NCBI RefSeq assembly: GCF_014649655.1
Contig: NZ_BMTL01000017.1
Span: forward strand, 62,001-126,000
Origin: Streptomyces humidus
Lineage (GTDB): Bacteria; Actinomycetota; Actinomycetes; Streptomycetales; Streptomycetaceae
Direction: 5' to 3'
Length of the DNA stretch: 64,000 nucleotides
Part shown: positions 16,894 to 26,811 of the stretch, in pieces
Numbering within the stretch: position 1 is the first letter of the stretch
Layout: each line of letters begins with the position of its first letter
Translations under genes and position numbers: made by a program
The notes under the pieces: model-generated
The model's input: only the letters and a program-made list of their open reading frames with translations
What the model was told of the DNA's origin: nothing
The model's database searches: none

Positions 16894-17763
16894 TCAGTGG
16901 CAGGGGCCCTGGCGGCCGAGGGTGTCCACAGGGGTGGCGCCGGGGCGGGTCCACTGGGGGACGGGGCGGCTGGTCGGGCCCCAGGTGGCCTTCCCGTCCG
17001 CGTCCGAGCGCCAGTACCAGCACGGGTGGTTCCCCTCGGGCCGGCCCTCGGGGTTGTCCTCCCAGGCTTCGCCGCGGCCGTGGGGCGTCATGTCGAGCAG
17101 GGCGAACGACCCGCTGAACCGCTCGTTCCCCCGGCCCGTCGTGGAGTAGGTGAGGAAGACGCGGTCGCCGTCGCGCAGGAAGCAGCTGAGGTGGCCCATG
17201 CCGCCGCCGATCGGCCCGGCCGTGTCGCGTACCGAGTACCAGGGCTGCGTGTAGCCCATGAACGCGACGTACGCGGCCACCTCCTCCCACGGCCCGGTGG
17301 TCAGGAGGGCGAGCGACACGCCGCGGGCGTTGAGGTAGACGGCGTCCCTCAGGTGCCAGGCCGCCATCGTGCAGCCCTCGCACTGCCCCTGGTGCGGCGC
17401 GCCGTCGTACCACATGTGCTGGTAGACCACGAGCTCGTCGCGGCCCTGGAACAGGTCCAGGAACGGGACCGGGCCGTCGGGGCCGACGACCTCGACCGTC
17501 CCGTCGAGCTCTGCCATCGGCAGCCGGCGGCGGGCCGCGGCGATGGCGTCGCCCTCGCGGGTGTGGGCCTTCTCGCGCACCAGGAGCTCGTCGCGGGCGG
17601 CCTGCCACGCGGCCTGGCCGACGACGGCCGGCAGGCCGGGCGACGACGCCGGTTCCGGCCGGCCCGGCGCGGTGGCCGGGCGGTCCGGAGCCGAGGCCGG
17701 GCGGTCCGGAGCCGAGGCCGGGCGGTCCGGCGTTGAGGTCGGGCGGTCCGGCGTGCTGGTCAT
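16894..17763 (-). CDS. DUF899 thioredoxin-like protein with repeat leader
   Basis: A 289-residue protein. Residues about 45-285 match the DUF899 family, a thioredoxin-fold group: FLDLFQGRDELVVYQHMW, then GQCEGCTMAAWHL with a CxxC pair in the thioredoxin-like position, and FLTYSTTGRG later. Function is unknown; a redox role is guessed from the fold. The first 40 residues are a tandem DRPxSAP-like repeat encoded by near-identical DNA units at 17660-17755, typical of slippage. A good GGAGG precedes the ATG, so the repeat is probably translated. Confidence 0.82.
   Translation of the reverse strand: MTSTPDRPTSTPDRPASAPDRPASAPDRPATAPGRPEPASSPGLPAVVGQAAWQAARDELLVREKAHTREGDAIAAARRRLPMAELDGTVEVVGPDGPVPFLDLFQGRDELVVYQHMWYDGAPHQGQCEGCTMAAWHLRDAVYLNARGVSLALLTTGPWEEVAAYVAFMGYTQPWYSVRDTAGPIGGGMGHLSCFLRDGDRVFLTYSTTGRGNERFSGSFALLDMTPHGRGEAWEDNPEGRPEGNHPCWYWRSDADGKATWGPTSRPVPQWTRPGATPVDTLGRQGPCH
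17680..17755 (-). repeat. In-frame tandem repeat in the DUF899 leader
   Basis: Units of about 21 bp built on GGGCGGTCCGGAGCCGAGGCC recur several times (17692-17732 nearly identical, flanked by degenerate copies). They keep the frame and encode DRPASAP-type repeats. Confidence 0.65.
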
Positions 17764-17887
17764 GGCGTCCTCCGTGGTCTGGTGTCCGGTGACTGATGCC
17801 GGGCGCCGTCCTGGGACGTCGTACGACGTCCCGAGGCGGTCATCGGTACAGACCGGAGAAGCGGCCGGAACTCATCGCGGGAAGAGC

Positions 17888-17932
17888 GGGAGCGCGTTCG
17901 GCGGGACCCGTGAGGCCGCCGCACGCGCTCCC
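17888..17932 (-). terminator. Nested hairpin downstream of the phosphomutase gene
   Basis: The outer 10-bp stem GGGAGCGCGT/ACGCGCTCCC (17888-17897 with 17923-17932) encloses an inner 6-bp stem CGGCGG/CCGCCG. It lies 27 bp past the phosphomutase stop. Confidence 0.72.
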
Positions 17933-17958
17933 GTGGCGAGGTCCGCCGGGGCGGGACG

Positions 17959-19590
17959 TCAGATGCCGGCCGCCGCCGACAGGTCCCGCTTGATCGAGGC
18001 GAGGAGGGCGTCCGCCCGGCCGCGCGCGGCCGGCAGGTCGTCGTGGGCCGGGACCGGGATCACGACCTCCAGGTAGCACTTCAGCTTCGGCTCCGTGCCG
18101 CTGGGGCGGACGACGACCCGGGCGCCGTCGAGCGTGTAGCGCAGGCCGTCGGTGGGCGGCAGCGTGTCCGTGCCCCGTGTGAGGTCCTCGGCCCGGGTCA
18201 CGGCCAGGCCCGCCAGCGAGGTCGGGGGCTGTGCGCGCAGCCGCTCCATCGCGCGGGCGATGACCGTGAGGTCCTCCACCCGCACGGACAACTGGTCGGT
18301 GGCGTGCAGGCCGTGCTCCACGGCGAGGTCGTCGAGGAGGTCCAGCAGGGTGCGGCCCTGTTCCTTGAGCTCCGAGGCGAGTTCGGTGACCAGCAGGGCG
18401 GCGGTGATGCCGTCCTTGTCGCGCACGCCCTCGGGGTCCACGCAGTAGCCGAGGGCCTCCTCGTAGCCGTAGCGCAGGCCGTCGACGCGGGCGATCCACT
18501 TGAAGCCGGTGAGGGTCTCCTCGTAGGGCAGGCCCGCCTTCTCGGCGATCCGGCCGAGCAGGGAGGAGGAGACGATCGACTCGGCGAGGACGCCCCGAGC
18601 TCCCCGCCGGACGAGGTGCGCGGCGAGCAGCGAGCCGACCTCGTCGCCGCGCAGCATGCGCCAGTCGCCCGCGTACGGGACGGCCACGGCGCAGCGGTCG
18701 GCGTCCGGGTCGTTGGCGATGACCAGGTCGGGGGCGCAGGCGCGGGCCGCGGCGAAGGCGAGGTCCATCGCGCCGGGCTCTTCCGGGTTGGGGAAGGCCA
18801 CGGTCGGGAAGTCCGGGTCGGGCTCGGCCTGCTCGGCGACGAGGACCGGCGCCGGGAAGCCCGCCCGGGCGAAGGCGGCGAGCAGGACGTCCTTGCCGAC
18901 GCCGTGCATCGCGGTGTAGACGGTGCGGGCCGTGCGGGGGGAGTCCGCGGCGAGGACGGCGTCGGTGCGGGCCAGGTAGGCGTCGAGGACGGAGTCGTCG
19001 AGGATCTGCCAGCCGTCGTCGGGCCGGGGCACGTCGGCCAGGCCGCGCACGGCGTCGATCTCCGCGGCGATCTCGGCGTCGGCGGGCGGCACGATCTGCG
19101 ACCCGTCGCCCAGGTACACCTTGTAGCCGTTGTCGCGCGGCGGGTTGTGGCTGGCCGTGACCTCGACCCCGGCGACCGCGCCCAGGCGCCTTATGGCGAA
19201 CGCCAGGACGGGGGTGGGCAGCGGGCGGGGCAGGACGGCCGCGCGCAGCCCGGCGCCCGTCATGACCGCGGCGGTGTCGCGGGCGAAGTCGGCGGACTTG
19301 TGGCGGGCGTCGTAGCCGATGACGACGAGACCGCCCTCCTGGCCCTTGCCCTTGAGGTAGGCGGCGAGACCGGCGGCGGCGCGGATGACGACCGAGCGGT
19401 TCATCCGCATGGGGCCGGCCCCCAGCTCGCCGCGCAGCCCGGCGGTGCCGAACTGGAGGGTGCCGGCGAAGCGTTCGGCGAGCCCGGCGACGTCGCCGGC
19501 CTCGATGAGCCCGGCCAGCTCGGCGCGGGTCTGCGGGTCGGGGTCGTCGGCGAGCCAGGACCGGGCGCGGGTGAGGAGATCGTCGTGCAC
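17959..19590 (-). CDS. Phospho-sugar mutase (phosphoglucomutase/phosphopentomutase type)
   Basis: A 543-residue alpha-D-phosphohexomutase-superfamily enzyme: TASHNPPRDNGYKVY with the phosphoserine, the Mg loop NDPDADRCAV, the sugar loop GDEVGSLL, and phosphate-binding RPSGTEPKLKCYLE near the end. The superfamily interconverts 1- and 6- (or 5-) phosphates of sugars. Located between deoC and purine nucleoside phosphorylase, it probably works as the phosphopentomutase converting (deoxy)ribose 1-phosphate to the 5-phosphate, replacing DeoB. That is inference; phosphoglucomutase/mannomutase activity is equally possible by sequence. The GTG start has GGAGG 9 nt upstream. Confidence 0.88.
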   Translation of the reverse strand: MHDDLLTRARSWLADDPDPQTRAELAGLIEAGDVAGLAERFAGTLQFGTAGLRGELGAGPMRMNRSVVIRAAAGLAAYLKGKGQEGGLVVIGYDARHKSADFARDTAAVMTGAGLRAAVLPRPLPTPVLAFAIRRLGAVAGVEVTASHNPPRDNGYKVYLGDGSQIVPPADAEIAAEIDAVRGLADVPRPDDGWQILDDSVLDAYLARTDAVLAADSPRTARTVYTAMHGVGKDVLLAAFARAGFPAPVLVAEQAEPDPDFPTVAFPNPEEPGAMDLAFAAARACAPDLVIANDPDADRCAVAVPYAGDWRMLRGDEVGSLLAAHLVRRGARGVLAESIVSSSLLGRIAEKAGLPYEETLTGFKWIARVDGLRYGYEEALGYCVDPEGVRDKDGITAALLVTELASELKEQGRTLLDLLDDLAVEHGLHATDQLSVRVEDLTVIARAMERLRAQPPTSLAGLAVTRAEDLTRGTDTLPPTDGLRYTLDGARVVVRPSGTEPKLKCYLEVVIPVPAHDDLPAARGRADALLASIKRDLSAAAGI

Positions 19591-19979
19591 GGGGGTCAAC
19601 CTCCGGTTGCGTGGGGAGGCCGGCTGTCCGCCGGCTCGGGCCGGCGTCATCCGGACGGGCTTGGGTCCCCCTGGGGGGAGTGTGAGGACGAGGCCTGTTC
19701 GGAGCCGGGGCGACGACTCCGGGTCGGGGCGGGTCGGGGGCGGGACTCCGGGACGGGGCGGGGCTCAGAGGCCGGACGGGCCGGGGCGGGAATCCTGGAC
19801 CGGTCGTCCGGGCGTCTCCGCGGGGCGCGCGACGCCTCGCGCGGCGCACCGCCGAGCGGTCGGATCCCCCGGGTTCGCCCGGCACACGGGCGATCCTGCG
19901 CCCTGCGGTGCGCCGCGCCGGCCGTCGCGCGGATCCCACGCGGATCGCCGGACGCCCTTCAGGGCCCCGGCGGCCGCGC
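19591..19979. other. 389-bp intergenic stretch
   Basis: It lies between two minus-strand genes (purine nucleoside phosphorylase upstream, mutase downstream). It holds GGGGCGGG-type low-complexity repeats around 19720-19780 and no supported gene. The distance suggests the mutase has its own promoter, and the CTACGCGCGTAG palindrome is absent here. Confidence 0.5.
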
Positions 19980-20804
19980 TCAGATGCGGCCGAGCACCTG
20001 CGCCAGCAGCGCGCCCATGCGCGTCGCGCTGTCGCGGCCCGCCTGGAGGACCTCCTCGTGGTTCAGCGGCTCGCCGGTCATGCCGGCGGCGAGGTTGGTC
20101 ACGAGGGAGATGCCGAGCACCTCGGCGCCCGCCTCACGCGCGGCGATGGCCTCCAGCACCGTCGACATGCCCACCAGGTCCGCCCCGATGGTGCGGGCCA
20201 TGCGGATCTCGGCCGGCGTCTCGTAGTGCGGGCCGGGGAACTGGGCGTAGACGCCCTCCTCCAGCGTGGCGTCGATCTCCTTGCACAGGGCGCGCAGCCG
20301 CGGCGAGTAGAGGTCCGTCAGGTCGACGAAGTTCGCGCCGACGACCGGGGAGGTCGCCGTGAGGTTGATGTGGTCGCTGATCAGCACCGGCTGGCCGGGA
20401 CGCATCCCGACGCGCAGGCCGCCGCAGCCGTTGGTCAGCACGATCGTCTTGCAGCCGGCCGCCACCGCGGTGCGGACGCCGTGGGCGACGGCGGCGACGC
20501 CGCGGCCCTCGTAGTAGTGGGTGCGGCCCAGGAAGACCAGCGCCCGCTTCGCGTCCGTCCGGTACGAGCGGATCTTGCCGCCGTGGCCCTCGACCGCGGG
20601 CGGCGGGAAGCCGGGCAGCTCGGTGACCGGGAACTCTGCGTCGGGGGCGCCGAGGGCGTCCACGGCCGGAGCCCAGCCGGAGCCCATCACGAGGGCGACG
20701 TCGTGGGTCTCGGCGCCGGTCAGTTCGCGCAGGCGCGCGGCGGCGGCGTCGGCGGCGGCGTGCGGGTCGCCTTGGATGTCGTCCGGGAGGAGAGATGCGT
20801 TCAC
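19980..20804 (-). CDS. Purine nucleoside phosphorylase (trimeric type)
   Basis: A 274-residue phosphorylase splitting (deoxy)inosine and (deoxy)guanosine with phosphate into base and (deoxy)ribose 1-phosphate. Family motifs are LVMGSGWAP, the phosphate loop VFLGRTHYYEG, TNGCGGLRVGM, GPHYETPAEI and VGMSTVLEAIAAR, with NLAAG near the end carrying the base-binding Asn. The length fits the trimeric PNP class. The GTG start lies 25 bp from the shared palindrome. It takes the product of add and feeds the adjacent mutase. Confidence 0.93.
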   Translation of the reverse strand: MNASLLPDDIQGDPHAAADAAAARLRELTGAETHDVALVMGSGWAPAVDALGAPDAEFPVTELPGFPPPAVEGHGGKIRSYRTDAKRALVFLGRTHYYEGRGVAAVAHGVRTAVAAGCKTIVLTNGCGGLRVGMRPGQPVLISDHINLTATSPVVGANFVDLTDLYSPRLRALCKEIDATLEEGVYAQFPGPHYETPAEIRMARTIGADLVGMSTVLEAIAAREAGAEVLGISLVTNLAAGMTGEPLNHEEVLQAGRDSATRMGALLAQVLGRI

Positions 20805-20829
20805 GCGACTGAGGGTAGCCTCTTCCGGC

Positions 20830-20841
20830 CTACGCGCGTAG
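20830..20841. promoter_or_regulatory. Palindrome CTACGCGCGTAG upstream of purine nucleoside phosphorylase
   Basis: The third exact copy of the element, 25 bp before the GTG. On the gene strand a TACCCT hexamer lies a few bases before the start, so the palindrome would cover the -35 region of that promoter. Confidence 0.7.
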
Positions 20842-20910
20842 ATGCCGAAGCCGACGGGATGGCGATCGTTGTCTTGTCGTTTCCGACGAGCACGGACCGC
20901 CGGGCGGCGG

Positions 20911-21189
20911 TCAGTCGTCCGTGATCAGCACGTCCTTGTCGTCGAAGGCCTCGACGATGAAGATCAACAGACGTCCGCGGCTGATCGTGTACTCCACGAG
21001 GACGTTCTGCGTGAGGCGGATCGTCCGGTCGTCACCGGTGGAGCTTATAGGCCGGGACACGGACAGGAACGGGTCCCGGGCCAGCAGGGCGATGCCCTTG
21101 TCGAACGCCGTGCGCTGCCGGTCGTCGAGCCGGTCGCGCGCCTCGGCGGCCTGCACCGTGTAGAAGACGTCGCACGTCGTGGGTGTCAT
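20911..21189 (-). CDS. RelE/ParE-like small protein
   Basis: A 92-residue protein with the layout of the RelE/ParE toxin fold: an N-terminal helical part (AAEARDRLDDRQRTAFDKGI), the xxDP turn (LLARDPFL), then alternating strands DRTIRLTQNVLVEYTI and LLIFIVEAFDD. In known toxins these strands carry the catalytic or gyrase-binding residues. No antitoxin-sized gene is adjacent on either side, so it is an orphan if it is a toxin relative at all. The ribosome binding site GGGAGACGG supports the ATG. Assignment rests on pattern, not on a strong motif. Confidence 0.6.
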   Translation of the reverse strand: MTPTTCDVFYTVQAAEARDRLDDRQRTAFDKGIALLARDPFLSVSRPISSTGDDRTIRLTQNVLVEYTISRGRLLIFIVEAFDDKDVLITDD

Positions 21190-21238
21190 GCCGTCTCCCG
21201 TTGCCGCGTCGATTCCTCGAGCGTAGGAGCCACGACTC

Positions 21239-21676
21239 TCAGCAGGGCCTCTTGCGCAGCTCCATCACGTAATCGTGCGGCGCCCCGGCCGATTCGGCCG
21301 CGTCCGCGACCTCGCCCAGGTACCGGGCCGACGGCAGCCCGCCCTCGTAGCCGTTGAGGACGAACATCCAGGCGGACTCCTCGCCCTCCAGCGTGTGCAC
21401 CCGCACCCGGGCCCGCCGGTAGATGCCGAGGCCGACGCCCTCCCAGCGGTCCAGGGACTCCTCGTCCATGGGAGCGACGTCGTACAGCGCGACGAAGACC
21501 TGCGCGCCGGGGTCCTCAACGACCGTGGCCAGCGCCCCCTCCCAGCCCAGCTGCTCCCCGCCGAACGTCAGCCGCCAGCCGTTGAGCCAGCCGGTGGCGC
21601 GCAGCGGCGAGTGGGGAGCGCGGCGGGTCATCAGCCGCGCGTCGAGGTTGCCGGCGTACGCGGCGTAGAGCGACAT
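21239..21676 (-). CDS. Gamma-glutamylcyclotransferase-like protein
   Basis: A 145-residue protein of the GGCT fold (AIG2-like). The substrate loop YGSN of the family appears as YAAYAGNLD at residues 4-12, and the catalytic Glu corresponds to Glu79 in LDRWEGVGLGIYRR. Family members cyclise gamma-glutamyl groups to 5-oxoproline or act on related amides. The substrate here is unknown. The altered first motif suggests a divergent subgroup. It is divergent from the flavoprotein gene with about 105 bp between starts. Confidence 0.78.
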   Translation of the reverse strand: MSLYAAYAGNLDARLMTRRAPHSPLRATGWLNGWRLTFGGEQLGWEGALATVVEDPGAQVFVALYDVAPMDEESLDRWEGVGLGIYRRARVRVHTLEGEESAWMFVLNGYEGGLPSARYLGEVADAAESAGAPHDYVMELRKRPC

Positions 21677-21782
21677 GCAAGGAGAGTACGGCAGTCGGCG
21701 CGGGCGTCACTCTGGTCACAGTCCCGGCGTCCGCGGCCCCCCGGGGCGGTATCACCGCGGCCGGTGCGGGAGAATGGAACAT

Positions 21783-23222
21783 GTGACTCGGATCGTGATC
21801 ATCGGTGGCGGACCCGGCGGCTATGAGGCGGCCCTGGTGGCCGCGCAGCTCGGCGCGGAGGTGACCGTCGTCGACTGCGACGGTCTGGGCGGGGCGTCGG
21901 TGCTCACCGACTGCGTGCCGTCGAAGACCCTGATCGCCACGGCCGAGGTGATGACCACCTTCGACTCCTCGTACGAGGAGCTGGGCATCATCGTCGCCGA
22001 CGACACCCCGCCGCTCGAACAGGCGGCCCGCGTCGTCGGGGTCGACCTCGGCAAGGTCAACCGGCGTGTGAAGCGGCTCGCGCTCGCCCAGTCGCACGAC
22101 ATCACCGCCTCCGTCACCCGGGCCGGCGCCCGCGTGCTGCGCGGCCGCGGCCGGCTGGAGGGCATGCAGGCCCTCGACGGCTCGCGCAAGGTCGTCGTCA
22201 GCGCCGCCGACGGCAGCGAGGAGACCCTCACCGCCGACGCCGTCCTGCTCGCCACCGGCGCCCACCCGCGCGAGCTGCCGGACGCGCAGCCCGACGGCGA
22301 GCGCATCCTGAACTGGACCCAGGTCTACGACCTCGCCGAGCTGCCCGAGGAGCTCATCGTGGTCGGCTCGGGCGTCACCGGCGCGGAGTTCGCCGGCGCC
22401 TACCAGGCCCTCGGCTCCAAGGTCACCCTCGTCTCGTCCCGCGACCGCGTGCTGCCCGGCGAGGACCCGGACGCCGCCGCCGTCCTGGAGGACGTCTTCC
22501 GCCGGCGCGGCATGAACGTCATGGCCCGCTCGCGCGCCGAGTCCGCCAAACGGGTCGGCGACCGGGTCGAGGTCACCCTGTCCGACGGCCGGGTCATCAC
22601 CGGCTCGCACTGCCTGATGGCCGTCGGCGCCATCCCCAACAGCGAGGGGCTCGGGCTGGAGGAGGCGGGCGTCAGGGTCCGCGAGTCCGGGCACATCTGG
22701 ACGGACAAGGTCAGCCGGACCACCGCCCCGGGCGTGTACGCCGCCGGGGACGTGACCGGGATCTTCGCCCTGGCCTCCGTCGCCGCCATGCAGGGCCGCA
22801 TCGCCATGTACCACTTCCTCGGCGACGCGGTGGCCCCGCTCAACCTCAAGACCGTCTCCTCGAACGTCTTCACCGACCCGGAGATCGCCACCGTCGGCTA
22901 CAGCCAGGCCGACGTGGACGGCGGGAAGATCGACGCCCGGGTCGTCAAGCTGCCGCTGCTGCGCAACCCGCGCGCCAAGATGCAGGGCATCCGCGACGGC
23001 TTCGTCAAGATCTTCTGCCGGCCCGGCACCGGGATCGTCGTCGGCGGTGTGGTCGTGGCGCCGCGCGCCTCGGAACTGATCCACCCCATCTCGATCGCGG
23101 TCGACAACAATCTGACGGTCGAACAGATCGCGAACGCCTTCACCGTGTACCCGTCGCTTTCCGGGTCGATCGCGGAGGTGGCGCGGCAGCTGCACACCCG
23201 GAAGGCGGCGGGCGAGGCCTGA
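21783..23222 (+). CDS. LpdA-type NAD(P)H:quinone oxidoreductase
   Basis: A 479-residue FAD flavoprotein of the disulfide-reductase fold: FAD-binding IIGGGPGGYEAALVAAQLGA at the N-terminus, NAD(P)-binding VVGSGVTGAEFA mid-chain, and the second FAD motif VYAAGDVTG. It resembles lipoamide dehydrogenase overall, but the redox-active CxxxxC is incomplete: the site reads GGASVLTDCVPSKT, with only the second Cys. M. tuberculosis LpdA (Rv3303c) has the same change and is a quinone reductase. A lipoamide dehydrogenase label would therefore be misleading. The GTG at 21783 is preferred since GGGAGA lies 9 nt upstream of it but directly against the ATG at 21774. Confidence 0.88.
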   Translation: MTRIVIIGGGPGGYEAALVAAQLGAEVTVVDCDGLGGASVLTDCVPSKTLIATAEVMTTFDSSYEELGIIVADDTPPLEQAARVVGVDLGKVNRRVKRLALAQSHDITASVTRAGARVLRGRGRLEGMQALDGSRKVVVSAADGSEETLTADAVLLATGAHPRELPDAQPDGERILNWTQVYDLAELPEELIVVGSGVTGAEFAGAYQALGSKVTLVSSRDRVLPGEDPDAAAVLEDVFRRRGMNVMARSRAESAKRVGDRVEVTLSDGRVITGSHCLMAVGAIPNSEGLGLEEAGVRVRESGHIWTDKVSRTTAPGVYAAGDVTGIFALASVAAMQGRIAMYHFLGDAVAPLNLKTVSSNVFTDPEIATVGYSQADVDGGKIDARVVKLPLLRNPRAKMQGIRDGFVKIFCRPGTGIVVGGVVVAPRASELIHPISIAVDNNLTVEQIANAFTVYPSLSGSIAEVARQLHTRKAAGEA

Positions 23223-23242
23223 CGGCCGCCTTCCGGCGGCCG
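23223..23242 (+). terminator. Hairpin after the quinone reductase gene
   Basis: An 8-bp stem CGGCCGCC/GGCGGCCG with a TTCC loop, immediately after the stop codon. Confidence 0.7.
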
Positions 23243-23423
23243 CCGGACTCTCCGCCGGTCATGGGGAGTTGACGGCCCGTGCGCATCCGCTCGCCGGTCC
23301 GCGCGGGAGGCGTGGGCAGCGGAGTTGCGCCTTATACCACCGCCCGTCCCTCTGTGCGAACAACTTCTACTATTCGGCGCAAAGAGCTGAAAGCAGACGG
23401 TCGTCCGCGTTACTGTCAGTTTC

Positions 23424-24389
23424 GTGTTCGCTGCAGAACGTCGTCAATTGATCCTCGAAATGGTGCGAGCCAATGGGGCCGTGTCGCTCCGTGAGCTCGC
23501 CCGCGTCGTCCAGACCTCCGAAGTGACCGTGCGGCGGGACGTGCGCGCACTGGAGGCAGAAGGACTCCTCGACCGCCGGCACGGCGGTGCGGTATTGCCG
23601 GGCGGGTTCACGCGAGAGTCCGGCTTTCCGCAGAAATCCCATCTCGCGACTGCCGAGAAGACCGCCATCGCGGACCTCGCCGCGGGCTTCGTCGAAGAGG
23701 GCGAGGCCATCGTGGTCGGGGCGGGCACCACGACACAGGAGCTGGCCCGCCGGCTCGCCCGGGTGCCCGGACTGACCGTCGTCACCAACTCCCTGCTGGT
23801 GGCACAGGCGTTGGCCCACGCCAACCGGGTCGAGGTCGTGATGACCGGCGGCACCCTGCGTGGCTCCAACTACGCCCTCGTGGGGAGCGGCGCCGAGCAG
23901 TCCCTGCAAGGGCTGCGGGTGTCGCGGGCCTTCCTCTCCGGGAGCGGGCTGACCGCCGAGCGCGGGCTGTCCACGTCCAACATGCTGTCGGCGTCCGTGG
24001 ACCGGGCTCTGGTGCAGGCCGCCGCCGAGGTCGTGGTCCTCGCCGACCACACCAAGCTCGGCACCGACACCATGTTCCAGACGGTGCCCACGGACCTCGT
24101 CACCCGCCTGGTGACCGACGAGCCGCCCGCGCACGACGACCGGGCCACCACCGAACTGCAGGCCCTGGCGGACCAGGGGGTGCAGATCGCCGTGGCCGGG
24201 GCGTCGGGAAGCCAGGGGGGTGAAGCGGCCCCGGCGCGCCACCAGCAGCAGCGCCGGGACGTACCGCTGCCGGCCCCGCGCCGGGGCCAGGTCCCGGGCA
24301 CTCCGGCAGGGCTGCGCTCGACCTCGATGATGGGCGAGCAGTCCCCCGGCGGGGAGCGGGCCAGGGTCGCGGACCTGCGCCGTCGCTGA
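23424..24389 (+). CDS. DeoR/GlpR-family transcriptional regulator
   Basis: A 321-residue regulator. The N-terminal DeoR helix-turn-helix covers residues 1-55 (MFAAERRQLILEMV, TSEVTVRRDVRALEAEG) and the sugar-phosphate sensor domain about 75-235 (VVGAGTTTQELARRL, VVTNSLLVAQAL, VMTGGTLRGSNYALVG). Family members are repressors released by phosphorylated sugars. The last 70 residues (Gln/Arg/Gly-rich) have no counterpart in typical DeoR proteins of about 250 residues. It lies 2.6 kb from the purine nucleoside phosphorylase gene and is a candidate, unproven regulator of the nucleoside genes. No copy of their palindrome lies at its own promoter. Confidence 0.88.
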   Translation: MFAAERRQLILEMVRANGAVSLRELARVVQTSEVTVRRDVRALEAEGLLDRRHGGAVLPGGFTRESGFPQKSHLATAEKTAIADLAAGFVEEGEAIVVGAGTTTQELARRLARVPGLTVVTNSLLVAQALAHANRVEVVMTGGTLRGSNYALVGSGAEQSLQGLRVSRAFLSGSGLTAERGLSTSNMLSASVDRALVQAAAEVVVLADHTKLGTDTMFQTVPTDLVTRLVTDEPPAHDDRATTELQALADQGVQIAVAGASGSQGGEAAPARHQQQRRDVPLPAPRRGQVPGTPAGLRSTSMMGEQSPGGERARVADLRRR

Positions 24390-24654
24390 TCCCGGCGGTC
24401 GCCGACGTCGGTCGCCGACACCGCTTGCGCGACGCTGATCGCCGACGTCGGCCGTCGACGCCGTGCGTGGCTCCCGGGAGATTCGGGAGACCCGGGGGTG
24501 GCCCGGACCCCCGACACCCGTTCGGCCCTGAACGCGCCTCGTTCGCGAACGGCCCCGCAGGGGCCCCGGACGGGCCGGTGTCAGGGCCCCGAACGCGGCG
24601 AGGCGCCCGGGGGCCGGGCGCCTCGACACATTGGAGCGGTGGGGTCGGTCGGGG
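24390..24654. terminator. Convergent intergenic region with hairpin at 24600-24624
   Basis: The gap between the DeoR gene and accA2 contains repeated GTCGCCGACGTCGG units (24398-24460) and, next to accA2, an 11-bp stem GAGGCGCCCGG/CCGGGCGCCTC with a 3-nt loop, a good terminator for accA2. No gene is seen. Confidence 0.72.
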
Positions 24655-26427
<1,773 letters not shown>

Positions 26428-26811
26428 GATTGAGGCTCCCTCCTTGAAACAAGCCGAGTTTAGGGACTGCCGACACGGCTCTACGACCCGTCCCCAAAGG
26501 TGAGCTTGCCCACACGGAGCGTGATGTCAGGCTCACTCGACCGCGAAATCCCTTGTAGTACCGCCGTACGCAGCACTCCTGCGGGAAACCCTAGCCCTCC
26601 CGTGTGGTCAAGGTCTCTGTGAGAGCGTGCTGCGGCCCACTCCGTTTCTTTGTGGAGTCCCTACGAATGGCCCAATGATTCTTTGCCGCCCGCAGAACCC
26701 TTGTCCCGCCGTTTACCCGTTAGTAGCGTTCCGGGTGTCCCGAACGTACGTGAGGCGACAGCCAGCTTGCCCGGCCTCGCTGAGGTCCGGCTCGAAAGTG
26801 GGTGGGGACCG
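26428..26811. other. Divergent promoter region of accA2 and a membrane protein
   Basis: A 384-bp stretch noticeably lower in GC than its surroundings, serving both the accA2 promoter and the promoter at 26701-26729. An open frame extending the membrane-protein gene upstream to 26650 has poor codon usage, including a TTA codon, and would start before the promoter, so I treat it as non-coding. Confidence 0.65.
26701..26729 (+). promoter_or_regulatory. Sigma70/HrdB-type promoter
   Basis: A -35 element TTGTCC (26701-26706) and -10 element TAGCGT (26724-26729) with the ideal 17-bp spacer, about 83 bp before the chosen start of the membrane-protein gene at 26812. Confidence 0.55.

Noticed and set aside
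26650..26811. Longer N-terminus for the membrane protein at 26812-27321
   Set aside because: Codons are AT-rich and include TTA, and a good promoter (26701-26729) lies inside the extension.
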